Both the position numbers and the translations under genes were made by a program. A DNA stretch of 5,337 nucleotides from assembly GCA_020721385.1 (NCBI GenBank), contig DYMW01000100.1, positions 1 to 5,337 of the forward strand, in the 5' to 3' direction. This DNA comes from Sulfurovum sp. Lineage in GTDB: Bacteria > Campylobacterota > Campylobacteria > Campylobacterales > Sulfurovaceae. A model generated the notes under the pieces. It was not told the origin of the DNA. It did not search any database and saw only the letters and a program-made list of their open reading frames with translations. Of this stretch, positions 1 to 5,337 are shown in pieces; the stretch's first letter is position 1; each line of letters begins with the position of its first letter.

Positions 1-251
1 AAAGCCATTGCTATTTTCTTGTGGGCATTCTGTATCAATCTTGAAAAAGTCGTACGAGAGATACCCATTTTATCGGCACACTCTTGTTGATAAAGTTCTT
101 CATAATCACTCAGACGTATGGCTTCCATCTCATCACAATCAAGCTCTATTTTGTCAAGCTCTTTACCTCGAATTCCACACGGCTTAAAACAGACCCGTCG
201 ATGGTCAGCTTCAATGTTACGAACAATCTTTTTTCTTCCAAGTTGTTGCAT
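1..251 (-). CDS. DUF134/UPF0251 family predicted DNA-binding protein (3' end cut off by the window edge)
   Basis: Reading the minus strand from the ATG at 251-249 gives 83 codons that run off the left edge, so the C-terminus is missing. The protein begins MQQLGRKKIVRNIEADHR and contains FKPCG (residues 22-26), DEMEAIRLSDYEELYQQE (40-57) and KMGISRTTFSRL (61-72). These match the DUF134 pattern (RKK near the start, FKPxG, DExEAIRLxDxExLYQxE, then a helix-turn-helix resembling sigma factor region 4). The family is predicted to bind DNA; its targets are poorly known, and some members carry a C-terminal NifX/NafY-like domain that could lie beyond the edge here. The start is supported by AAGGGG (minus strand, 264-259) seven bases upstream and by a strong promoter at 324-296. 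Cysteines at 21, 25, 39 and 58 might bind metal or sense redox state, which is inference. Family call is confident; function is not. Confidence 0.88.
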   Translation of the reverse strand, partial: MQQLGRKKIVRNIEADHRRVCFKPCGIRGKELDKIELDCDEMEAIRLSDYEELYQQECADKMGISRTTFSRLIQNAHKKIAMA

Positions 252-258
252 TCAATAT

Positions 259-264
259 CCCCTT
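259..264 (-). promoter_or_regulatory. Ribosome binding site of the DUF134 gene
   Basis: The minus strand reads AAGGGG, seven bases before the ATG at 251-249. This fixes the start of the partial gene and supports it as real coding sequence rather than the antisense open frame on the plus strand. Confidence 0.75.
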
Positions 265-270
265 ATATTT

Positions 271-282
271 GAACATATGTTC
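271..282. promoter_or_regulatory. Perfect 12-bp palindrome, candidate operator in the DUF134 leader
   Basis: GAACATATGTTC is a perfect inverted repeat lying between the inferred transcription start (about 289) and the Shine-Dalgarno of the minus-strand DUF134 gene, at roughly +8 to +19. Symmetry does not extend beyond these 12 bases. A repressor bound here would block initiation or early elongation. The half-site resembles the TGAACA-type arms of SmtB/ArsR-family operators, so an ArsR-like metal sensor or the DUF134 protein itself are both possible binders. The palindrome is seen directly; operator function and the identity of the binder are inferred. Confidence 0.45.
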
Positions 283-295
283 TTAATATTTTTAG

Positions 296-324
296 ATTAT
301 AACGCACTTATATATAGAAGTCAA
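296..324 (-). promoter_or_regulatory. Sigma70-type promoter for the DUF134 gene
   Basis: On the minus strand the sequence reads TTGACT (324-319), a 17-base spacer, then TATAAT (301-296). This is one mismatch from the full sigma70 consensus, with ideal spacing. Transcription would begin near 289-290 and run left through the palindrome at 271-282 and the Shine-Dalgarno at 264-259 into the DUF134 start at 251. It is by far the clearest promoter in the window. A perfect -10 with a good -35 is notable because Campylobacterota promoters often lack a recognisable -35. Confidence 0.8.
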
Positions 325-417
325 TAGAATATTATAATTTTAAAAGATAATTTTTATAATTTTTAGTTATGTAAATTCAAGATACTTGGTTACATCTCTC
401 TTCAAGACCCCTTACGC

Positions 418-423
418 TAAAAT
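418..423 (+). promoter_or_regulatory. Possible -10 element for uup
   Basis: TAAAAT at 418-423 lies 27 bases before the uup start. No -35 box is visible at 16-18 bases upstream, and only a remote TTGGTT (386-391) with a 26-base gap is present. Promoters without a -35 are common in Campylobacterota, so this is plausible but weak. A second TATAAT at 355-360 sits in an AT-rich stretch and would give a leader of about 85 bases. Confidence 0.3.
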
Positions 424-450
424 ACCGAACTTTATTCCAAGGATTTAACC

Positions 451-2397
451 ATGGCACTTGTTGGTCTATTTAACATTGATAAAAATTATGATGTCAAACA
501 ACTTTTAAAAGGCGTTGATTTTCAACTCAATGAGGGTGAGCGTGTGGCGATTGTCGGGCAAAATGGTTGTGGAAAATCGACACTGATTAAGATTATTTCA
601 GGTGAAGTTGAAGCCGATGCGGGTACACGTGTCATTGATAGAAGTATTATTATTGATACGCTTGACCAAAACCCAAAATTTGAAGTGGAATTAAATGTAC
701 GCGATGCCATTGAAAATGAATTAAGCGAACTTAAAACGGCTAAAGCACGTTATGAGGAACTCTCTTTACAAATCTCCACCGATTTTGAAAACAAACAACT
801 TTTAGATGAACACGCCACAATAACCGCCTATCTTGACCACCATAACGCATGGAACTTAGATGATAAAATTGAACGTGTTCTACAAGAGTTTAAGCTCAAA
901 GAGTATGAGTACCGTCATGTAAACACCCTTTCAGGAGGAGAGCAACGGCGTGTGGCATTGGCTTCTTTAATTTTGAAAAAACCCGATGTCTTACTGCTTG
1001 ATGAACCAACCAACCACCTTGATGTTTATATGGTCGAGTTTTTAGAAGAGATACTCATTAAAGAGAAATTTACCTTGCTGATTATCTCGCATGATAGACA
1101 CTTTATCAACAACATTGTCACCCGTATCGTAGAAATAGAAAACATGAACATTGTCTCTTATGAGGGTGGCTATGACAATTACCTTATTTTAAAAGAGCAA
1201 CGAATGTTGAGTATGGCAAAAGCCCACAACACCCTTGTAAAGTTTTTAAAAAAAGAAGAAGAGTGGTTACGTCGTGGAGTTAAAGCACGACTCACCCGAA
1301 ATCAAGGGCGTAAACAACGGGTTTTTGAACTGCGAGACCAAGCCAAAACCAATCCAACACTGATTCGTAAAATGATGATTGAACTCGAACGTGAAAAGAA
1401 AAACTTTAACTCCGAAGGCTCTATCTCTAAAAAGAAAATGCTGTTTGATATTAAAAATTTACACTACAGTGTGGCAGGTAAAAACCTGATAAATGGCTTT
1501 ACCACACGTATTTTACAGCGGGACAAACTCGCCATTGTGGGACACAATGGTTCGGGTAAATCGACCCTACTCACACTGTTACTTGGACGACTCCAACCCA
1601 ACGCTGGAACGATTGATAAAGGTGAATTTGCCATTGGTTATTTTGACCAACATCGTGAAATGCTCGATGGCACTAAAAATATTATGGATACCTTTTGCCC
1701 AGATGGTGGCGATGTTGTAGATGTACAAGGTAAAAACATGCACGTATTTGCCTACCTAAAAAGTTTTCTATTCCCTGAAGAGTACATGACCAAAAAAGTA
1801 GGACTGCTCAGTGGAGGTGAAAAAAATCGTGTTGCCCTTGCCCTACTCTTAACCCGAAAAGTAGACTGTCTTATTTTGGATGAACCAACCAATGACCTTG
1901 ATATTCAAACCATCAATATCTTGGAAGAGAAACTTATTAATTTCCCTGGTGCATTAATTTTTGTAAGTCATGACCGTTATTTTATTGATAAAATTGCCAA
2001 CAAACTCATTGTGTTTAAAGGCAATGGAGAGGTTGAAGAGTCCTACCAAAACTACAGCGAATATCTTGCCATTGAAAAGAACATCAATGACCTTTATGAA
2101 ATGGAAAAAGAGGTTCAAAAAGAGACAAAAAACAAAGAGACTCAAGAGGTTAAAGTAAAAAAACAGACCAAACTAAGCTACAAAGACCAACGTGATTTAG
2201 AACGCCTTCCTGACCTCATCGAAGCACTTGAAGCCAAAATGGATGCCATCAATGCCTGTTTGTATGACCCAAAATGTTATGAAGAAAAAGGCATCGTTGT
2301 TGTAGCAGAAGAGCTTAAAAAAGTTGAAACCGAATATGAAGAGATGAGTGAACGATATTTGGAAGTTTTGGAGTTGTATGAAACGTTACAAGAGTAG
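451..2397 (+). CDS. uup: Uup-type ABC-F ATPase
   Basis: This 648-residue soluble protein has two ATP-binding cassettes and no membrane segments, as expected for ABC-F. Domain 1 has Walker A GQNGCGKST (36-44), signature LSGGEQ (160-165), Walker B with DEPTNHLD (184-191) and the H-switch SHDRHF (213-218). The interdomain linker includes EEWLRRGVKARLTRNQGRKQ (270-289), a Uup hallmark. Domain 2 has GHNGSGKST (364-372), then KNMHVFAYLKSFLFPEE (428-444), also Uup-typical, LSGGE (453-457), DEPTNDLD (477-484) and SHDRYF (506-511). A charged C-terminal coiled coil (about 545-648) with KLSYKDQRDLERLP (574-587) matches the Uup C-terminal domain, which binds DNA in Escherichia coli. Known Uup roles include limiting transposon precise excision, processing branched DNA intermediates and influencing ribosome assembly. 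AAGGA at 439-443 sits seven bases before the ATG. Both ATPase sites look intact. Confidence 0.93.
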   Translation: MALVGLFNIDKNYDVKQLLKGVDFQLNEGERVAIVGQNGCGKSTLIKIISGEVEADAGTRVIDRSIIIDTLDQNPKFEVELNVRDAIENELSELKTAKARYEELSLQISTDFENKQLLDEHATITAYLDHHNAWNLDDKIERVLQEFKLKEYEYRHVNTLSGGEQRRVALASLILKKPDVLLLDEPTNHLDVYMVEFLEEILIKEKFTLLIISHDRHFINNIVTRIVEIENMNIVSYEGGYDNYLILKEQRMLSMAKAHNTLVKFLKKEEEWLRRGVKARLTRNQGRKQRVFELRDQAKTNPTLIRKMMIELEREKKNFNSEGSISKKKMLFDIKNLHYSVAGKNLINGFTTRILQRDKLAIVGHNGSGKSTLLTLLLGRLQPNAGTIDKGEFAIGYFDQHREMLDGTKNIMDTFCPDGGDVVDVQGKNMHVFAYLKSFLFPEEYMTKKVGLLSGGEKNRVALALLLTRKVDCLILDEPTNDLDIQTINILEEKLINFPGALIFVSHDRYFIDKIANKLIVFKGNGEVEESYQNYSEYLAIEKNINDLYEMEKEVQKETKNKETQEVKVKKQTKLSYKDQRDLERLPDLIEALEAKMDAINACLYDPKCYEEKGIVVVAEELKKVETEYEEMSERYLEVLELYETLQE

Positions 2398-2419
2398 CAT
2401 AACTTTAAAGAGAAAAAAC

Positions 2420-2440
2420 TATAATTAAACAGTCTATACT
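2420..2440 (+). promoter_or_regulatory. Possible promoter -10 boxes in the uup-lemA gap
   Basis: The 61-base gap between uup and lemA contains a perfect TATAAT (2420-2425) and a TATACT (2435-2440), either of which could start a transcript with a very short leader for lemA. Neither has a convincing -35 hexamer, and AT-rich sequence yields such boxes by chance. No hairpin followed by a T-run is present, so transcription from uup may also continue through. Confidence 0.3.
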
Positions 2441-2447
2441 CTTAACA

Positions 2448-2452
2448 AAGGA
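2448..2452 (+). promoter_or_regulatory. lemA ribosome binding site that decides the start
   Basis: AAGGA is followed immediately by ATG (2453) and then, six bases downstream of the motif, by a second in-frame ATG (2459). Ribosome spacing strongly favours the second, which removes two residues (Met-Phe) from the longest reading. Confidence 0.7.
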
Positions 2453-2458
2453 ATGTTT

Positions 2459-3013
2459 ATGAACTTCTCTATTTTACTTTTAACCATTATTATTTTAGGT
2501 GTCATTTATCTGATTGTTATCTACAACCAATTTGTTGCACTTCGTGCAGGAATAGATGCGAGTTGGTCTGATATTGATGTTCAATTAAAGCGACGGTACA
2601 ATCTTATTCCTTCATTGATAGAAACCGTCAAAGGATACAGTCAATATGAACAAGAGACCCTCAATAAAGTCATTGAGGCAAGAAATTCGGCTCTTCATGC
2701 CAAAGGTGTTGAAGAGAGTGCTTCGGCTGAAACCATGCTCACACAATCGTTGGGAAAACTCTTTGCCTTGGCTGAAAGTTATCCTGATTTAAAAGCCAAT
2801 ACAACCTTTTTGAAACTTCAAGATGAACTTGCCAATATGGAAGAGGTCATTCAAAATGCTCGACGATATTACAATGCGATTGTCAGAGATTATAATGCCA
2901 AAATTGACTCATTTCCTGATTTGTATGTTGCGAGAAAATACCACTTTACTCCTAGAACCTATTTTGAGCTCGAAGAGGGTGAGCAACGAGCTATGCCAAA
3001 GATAACATTTTGA
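2459..3013 (+). CDS. lemA: LemA family membrane-anchored protein
   Basis: The protein is 184 residues from the preferred start. Residues 4-22 form one hydrophobic helix (LLLTIIILGVIYLIVI core), followed by the LemA helical domain: YNQFVALRAGIDASWSDIDV (22-41), KRRYNLIPSLIETVKGY (44-60), a variable stretch, then LQDELANMEEVIQNARRYYN (120-139) and VRDYNAKIDSFPDLYVARK (142-160). LemA proteins are anchored helical bundles of unclear biochemical role. An ATG also occurs at 2453, but it abuts the Shine-Dalgarno (AAGGA, 2448-2452) with no spacer. The in-frame ATG at 2459 has six bases of spacing and is chosen. The stop codon overlaps the TTG start of the DUF2207 gene, suggesting coupled translation and a shared function. 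The family call is secure; function remains unknown. Confidence 0.93.
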   Translation: MNFSILLLTIIILGVIYLIVIYNQFVALRAGIDASWSDIDVQLKRRYNLIPSLIETVKGYSQYEQETLNKVIEARNSALHAKGVEESASAETMLTQSLGKLFALAESYPDLKANTTFLKLQDELANMEEVIQNARRYYNAIVRDYNAKIDSFPDLYVARKYHFTPRTYFELEEGEQRAMPKITF

Positions 3014-4866
3014 AAACACTGTTTCTCATTTTACTTTTTACAGCTCAATTCCTATGGGCAAACGGACAAGAGCAAATCGACAATTACCATGTTGATGTAC
3101 AAATCAATCAGGATGGCTCACTGAATATCAAAGAAGAGATTGCTTATAACTTTTCCTCCCTAGAAAAGCATGGAATTTATAGAGACATTCCGCATACCAT
3201 CAAAACAGATTTTAATGATTTTCCTGTTGACATTGGATTGGACAACTTTACCGTTACGATGGATGGTAATTTTGTCAAAGTTGAACAATCAAAAATCAAT
3301 GGTGATTCAGGTTCCAATATCCGATTACAAATTGGTGATGCCAATGGCTATGTAACAGGTATCCATACCTATACAATTGCGTATACCGTGGCTCATGGCG
3401 TTTTAAAAAAGGGAAACGATGATGCTGTTCGTTGGAATGCCATTGGAACAGGTTGGGATATTCCTATTAAATCGGCTACAGTGGTGGTGCATCTGCCCAA
3501 CTCACTGTTTCAAAATTCTGTCAACATCACCACATTTAGTGGGTCGTATGGGATAACAACCTCCAATGCCTTCTTGAAATGGATAAACCATAAAACACTG
3601 CAAAGCACCATTATCAACCTAGCCCCACATGAAGGATTAACCGTTGAAGTTGCTTTTGCATTGGGAAGTTTGGAACAAAGTGGAGAGTTAACACCCCAAA
3701 AAGAGCTGGGTTTATGGCTTCAAAAGTTTTGGCATTGGTTGTTTCTAGGTGGCTTTTGGTTCTATATTCATCGTTATTGGATAAAGTTTGGTAAAAATGC
3801 CCCCATTCAAGCCATTGCTGTGCAATATGAAGCGCCCAAAGATATGGATATTTTACAAGCAGGTCTAATTTATGACCAATATGCTGACAACAAAGCGTTC
3901 TCTCCTGCCATTGTTGAGTTGGCACAGTTGGGATATTTAAATATTATCGATTCAGAGGAGACATTAAAGCTTGAAAAAATCGAAAAAGATACCAACTCAC
4001 TCTCGTTTACACAAAAATATCTCATCCATACACTCTTCTTTAAAACCAATAAAACTTATGAATTTTCCAATAAATCCATTCAAAAAGCCAATGCATTAAA
4101 TGATGGCTTTACTAAAATCAATGAGAAACTCTACGCATGGTCAAAAAAAGAAGGGTACCTGAAACAAAATCCCAATGAAGCAAGAAGGGCATTCTTTTGG
4201 CGTATCATGCCCTTAACCACTCTTTTTATGGTAATTGGTTTTGTAATGGGTGCTTCTATTCTGGGGTGGGAAGTTATGTTTATGATAGGATTTTTTTCTA
4301 TTTTTATTGTGGTGGGTCTGGGTGTTGCCATCTTTACAGAGGGCATTTTTCCTGTCGTTTTTGGTATCCTCTTTTTAATTATACCCGTTATCATGTTGCT
4401 CACTATTTTTCCTTCCAATCAATTGACTCTTTTGGGCTATACTTTCTTATCAACCCTCCCAATTTTAGGAGTGTTAAGCTATTTTTATTATAAAAATATG
4501 GGAGCCTATACCGAGAAAGGTGCCTTAACCTATGCCCACCTAGAGGGGTATAAAATGTTTATCAAACGGGTTAAAGCCGATGAAATAGAACGACGATTAG
4601 AACGTGAACCTAACTTTTTAGATAAAACCCTACCCTATGCCATATTGTTTGGATACACTAAAAAATGGGTGAATCTCTATCAAGAGTTACATCTTGCTAC
4701 TCCAATATGGTACCAAGGAAATAATATTAACCATCTCAATAACCTAACCAATACCATTCATTCCGCAACCACTCTTCCAAATTCAGCCTCAAGCTCTGGT
4801 GGATACAGTGGTGGAGGTAGCTCTTCAGGAGGTGGTGGCGGTGGTGGCGGAGGAGACTCTTGGTAG
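3010..4866 (+). CDS. DUF2207 (YciQ-like) multi-pass membrane protein with Gly-rich C-terminus
   Basis: The protein is 618 residues. A signal peptide (MKTLFLILLFTAQFLWA, likely cleaved after residue 17) leads into an exported beta-rich DUF2207 domain (about 22-220) carrying GIYRDIP (55-61) and RWNAIGTGWDIPI (141-153), both typical. One aromatic-rich membrane segment (about 236-255) precedes a soluble region containing DILQAGLIYDQYADNKAFSP (280-299). Four further helices follow (about 396-418, 421-442, 447-467, 471-494), then a cytoplasmic-looking segment with GYKMFIKRVKADEIERR (513-529) and a tail rich in Gly and Ser ending in nine glycines and DSW. TTG at 3010 is the only usual start codon after the in-frame stop at 2980-2982, and the signal peptide begins exactly there. 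The start shares TTGA with the lemA stop and has only a weak AAAGA upstream, so translation probably depends on lemA. Function is unknown; partnership with LemA in the envelope is inferred from the overlap and the shared location. Confidence 0.9.
   Translation: MKTLFLILLFTAQFLWANGQEQIDNYHVDVQINQDGSLNIKEEIAYNFSSLEKHGIYRDIPHTIKTDFNDFPVDIGLDNFTVTMDGNFVKVEQSKINGDSGSNIRLQIGDANGYVTGIHTYTIAYTVAHGVLKKGNDDAVRWNAIGTGWDIPIKSATVVVHLPNSLFQNSVNITTFSGSYGITTSNAFLKWINHKTLQSTIINLAPHEGLTVEVAFALGSLEQSGELTPQKELGLWLQKFWHWLFLGGFWFYIHRYWIKFGKNAPIQAIAVQYEAPKDMDILQAGLIYDQYADNKAFSPAIVELAQLGYLNIIDSEETLKLEKIEKDTNSLSFTQKYLIHTLFFKTNKTYEFSNKSIQKANALNDGFTKINEKLYAWSKKEGYLKQNPNEARRAFFWRIMPLTTLFMVIGFVMGASILGWEVMFMIGFFSIFIVVGLGVAIFTEGIFPVVFGILFLIIPVIMLLTIFPSNQLTLLGYTFLSTLPILGVLSYFYYKNMGAYTEKGALTYAHLEGYKMFIKRVKADEIERRLEREPNFLDKTLPYAILFGYTKKWVNLYQELHLATPIWYQGNNINHLNNLTNTIHSATTLPNSASSSGGYSGGGSSSGGGGGGGGGDSW
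4792..4863 (+). repeat. Gly/Ser-rich low-complexity tail with a nine-glycine run
   Basis: Residues 595-618 of the DUF2207 protein are almost all Gly and Ser, with nine consecutive glycine codons at 4828-4854 (a mix of GGA, GGT and GGC) followed by Asp-Ser-Trp and the stop. Poly-Gly tails ending in an aromatic residue are common in DUF2207 and TPM-domain membrane proteins. The mixed codons make the tract less slippage-prone than a pure triplet repeat. Confidence 0.85.
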
Positions 4867-4915
4867 AACGTTTTAACTTAGAAAAATTAAAAGAAATTAT
4901 CATAAAGAAAATATT

Positions 4916-5311
4916 ATGCAAACCATAGAAAAACTCATCAACCTAGCTCAACACAAAAACCAAATTGACATCAAACGGGATGAAGCAAAATACATGAACC
5001 ATGAATGGTTACTTCAAAGTATTATTGATGAAGTAAACGAAGTTCGTGAGGAGATACAAACCCACAATACCGCCCACCTAGAAGATGAACTCTCTGACAT
5101 ACTTTGGAGTTGGATGATACTGGTTGAAAAACTCAAACATAAGAAATACATCGAGTCGCATGAAGCCATTTTTGAACGGGCATTAAAAAAATATGAAGAA
5201 CGTATTTTACCTCTGCAAGGCAACAGCAATGACTACCTCATTTGGAAAGCCGTAAAAGCAAAACAAAAAGAGGAATTAAAAGCCGAAAAAAACCAACGTA
5301 ATCGAATCTAA
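4916..5311 (+). CDS. MazG-like nucleotide pyrophosphohydrolase
   Basis: This 131-residue, all-helical protein has the acidic metal-binding pattern of the MazG/all-alpha NTP-PPase superfamily. E39 and E42 lie in IIDEVNEVREEI (36-47), and E58 and D61 in HLEDELSDILWSWMILVEKL (54-73), giving ExxE followed by ExxD in two successive helices. Such enzymes hydrolyse (d)NTPs to the monophosphate and pyrophosphate, often to clear non-canonical nucleotides; the substrate cannot be told from sequence. The single domain is normal for a short MazG-like protein and much smaller than the two-domain Escherichia coli MazG, so I do not assign that symbol. The Lys/Glu-rich tail (from about 113) is probably disordered or helical. 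The gene lies 49 bases after the DUF2207 gene with a weak AAAGA (4904-4908) seven bases before the ATG. No terminator is visible in that gap, so it may be the last gene of the same transcript. Confidence 0.8.
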   Translation: MQTIEKLINLAQHKNQIDIKRDEAKYMNHEWLLQSIIDEVNEVREEIQTHNTAHLEDELSDILWSWMILVEKLKHKKYIESHEAIFERALKKYEERILPLQGNSNDYLIWKAVKAKQKEELKAEKNQRNRI

Positions 5312-5337
5312 TTTTATACATTTGAAATGAAAGAACT

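Noticed and set aside
118..327. Plus-strand open frame of 69 residues near the left edge, with another at 84-272.
   Set aside because: They are antisense to the minus-strand DUF134 gene, which has clear family motifs, a Shine-Dalgarno and a promoter. The plus-strand frames resemble no family and lack a ribosome site.
331..360. AT-only inverted repeat ATTATAA ... TTATAAT in the divergent intergenic region.
   Set aside because: The arms are seven bases of pure A/T in an AT-rich stretch, so chance is likely. Each arm also simply reads as a -10-like box.
1245..1251. T TTA AAA in the uup reading frame, followed by more A residues, which fits a -1 slippery heptamer. A shift would end at a TAA about 30 bases later and give a one-cassette product.
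   Set aside because: A/T homopolymers are common in AT-rich genomes. I see no strong downstream stem-loop or upstream stimulatory Shine-Dalgarno, and the sequence encodes an ordinary Lys-rich linker.
451..2397. The uup product as a ribosome-protection antibiotic-resistance ABC-F or EttA.
   Set aside because: The linker, the HVFAYLKSFLFP segment and the KLSYKDQRDLERLP C-terminal domain match Uup; nothing points to a resistance-type interdomain loop.
3614..3925. Minus-strand open frame of 103 residues, and similar frames at 4131-4418 and 5014-5229.
   Set aside because: All lie opposite well-supported genes, show no domain motifs, and have no plausible ribosome site or promoter.
4871..4892. 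TTTTAA ... TTAAAA possible hairpin after the DUF2207 gene.
   Set aside because: The stem is only six A-T pairs with no G-C pairs and no following T-run, so it does not qualify as a rho-independent terminator.
5327..5337. ATGAAAGAACT at the right edge could begin another plus-strand gene.
   Set aside because: Only three codons are visible and no Shine-Dalgarno precedes it, so it cannot be supported.

Overview
This 5.3 kb window looks like ordinary chromosomal sequence from an AT-rich Gram-negative bacterium. The Uup, LemA and DUF2207 protein sequences, the codon choice and the tight gene packing suggest a member of the Campylobacterota (Sulfurimonas, Sulfurospirillum or Arcobacter-like). That assignment rests on recognising protein style, not on a database search, and the genus cannot be fixed.

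Layout: (1) A minus-strand gene enters from the left edge (251 to 1) and encodes the N-terminal part of a DUF134/UPF0251 predicted DNA-binding protein. (2) A 199-bp divergent intergenic region (252-450) holds a near-consensus sigma70 promoter for the DUF134 gene. A perfect 12-bp palindrome just downstream of that promoter is a good operator candidate. (3) Four plus-strand genes follow with short gaps: uup (ABC-F ATPase, 451-2397), lemA (2459-3013), a DUF2207 membrane protein with a poly-glycine C-terminus (3010-4866, TTG start overlapping the lemA stop), and a small MazG-like nucleotide pyrophosphohydrolase (4916-5311). No convincing rho-independent terminator separates the four, so read-through is plausible, although AT-rich -10-like boxes precede both uup and lemA.

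The most coherent functional unit is lemA plus the DUF2207 gene, which share four bases and are probably translationally coupled. Both products are predicted to be envelope proteins: LemA is anchored by one N-terminal helix, and the DUF2207 protein has a signal peptide, an exported beta-rich domain, about five membrane segments and a Gly-rich tail. Their biochemical function is not established. Uup (ribosome and DNA-intermediate related ATPase) and the MazG-like enzyme (probable nucleotide-pool housekeeping) look like neighbours rather than proven partners.

I see no mobile element, CRISPR array, tRNA, rRNA or clear sign of horizontal transfer. I did not find an obviously new system. The best leads are the DUF134 promoter/operator arrangement and the LemA-DUF2207-MazG gene order.
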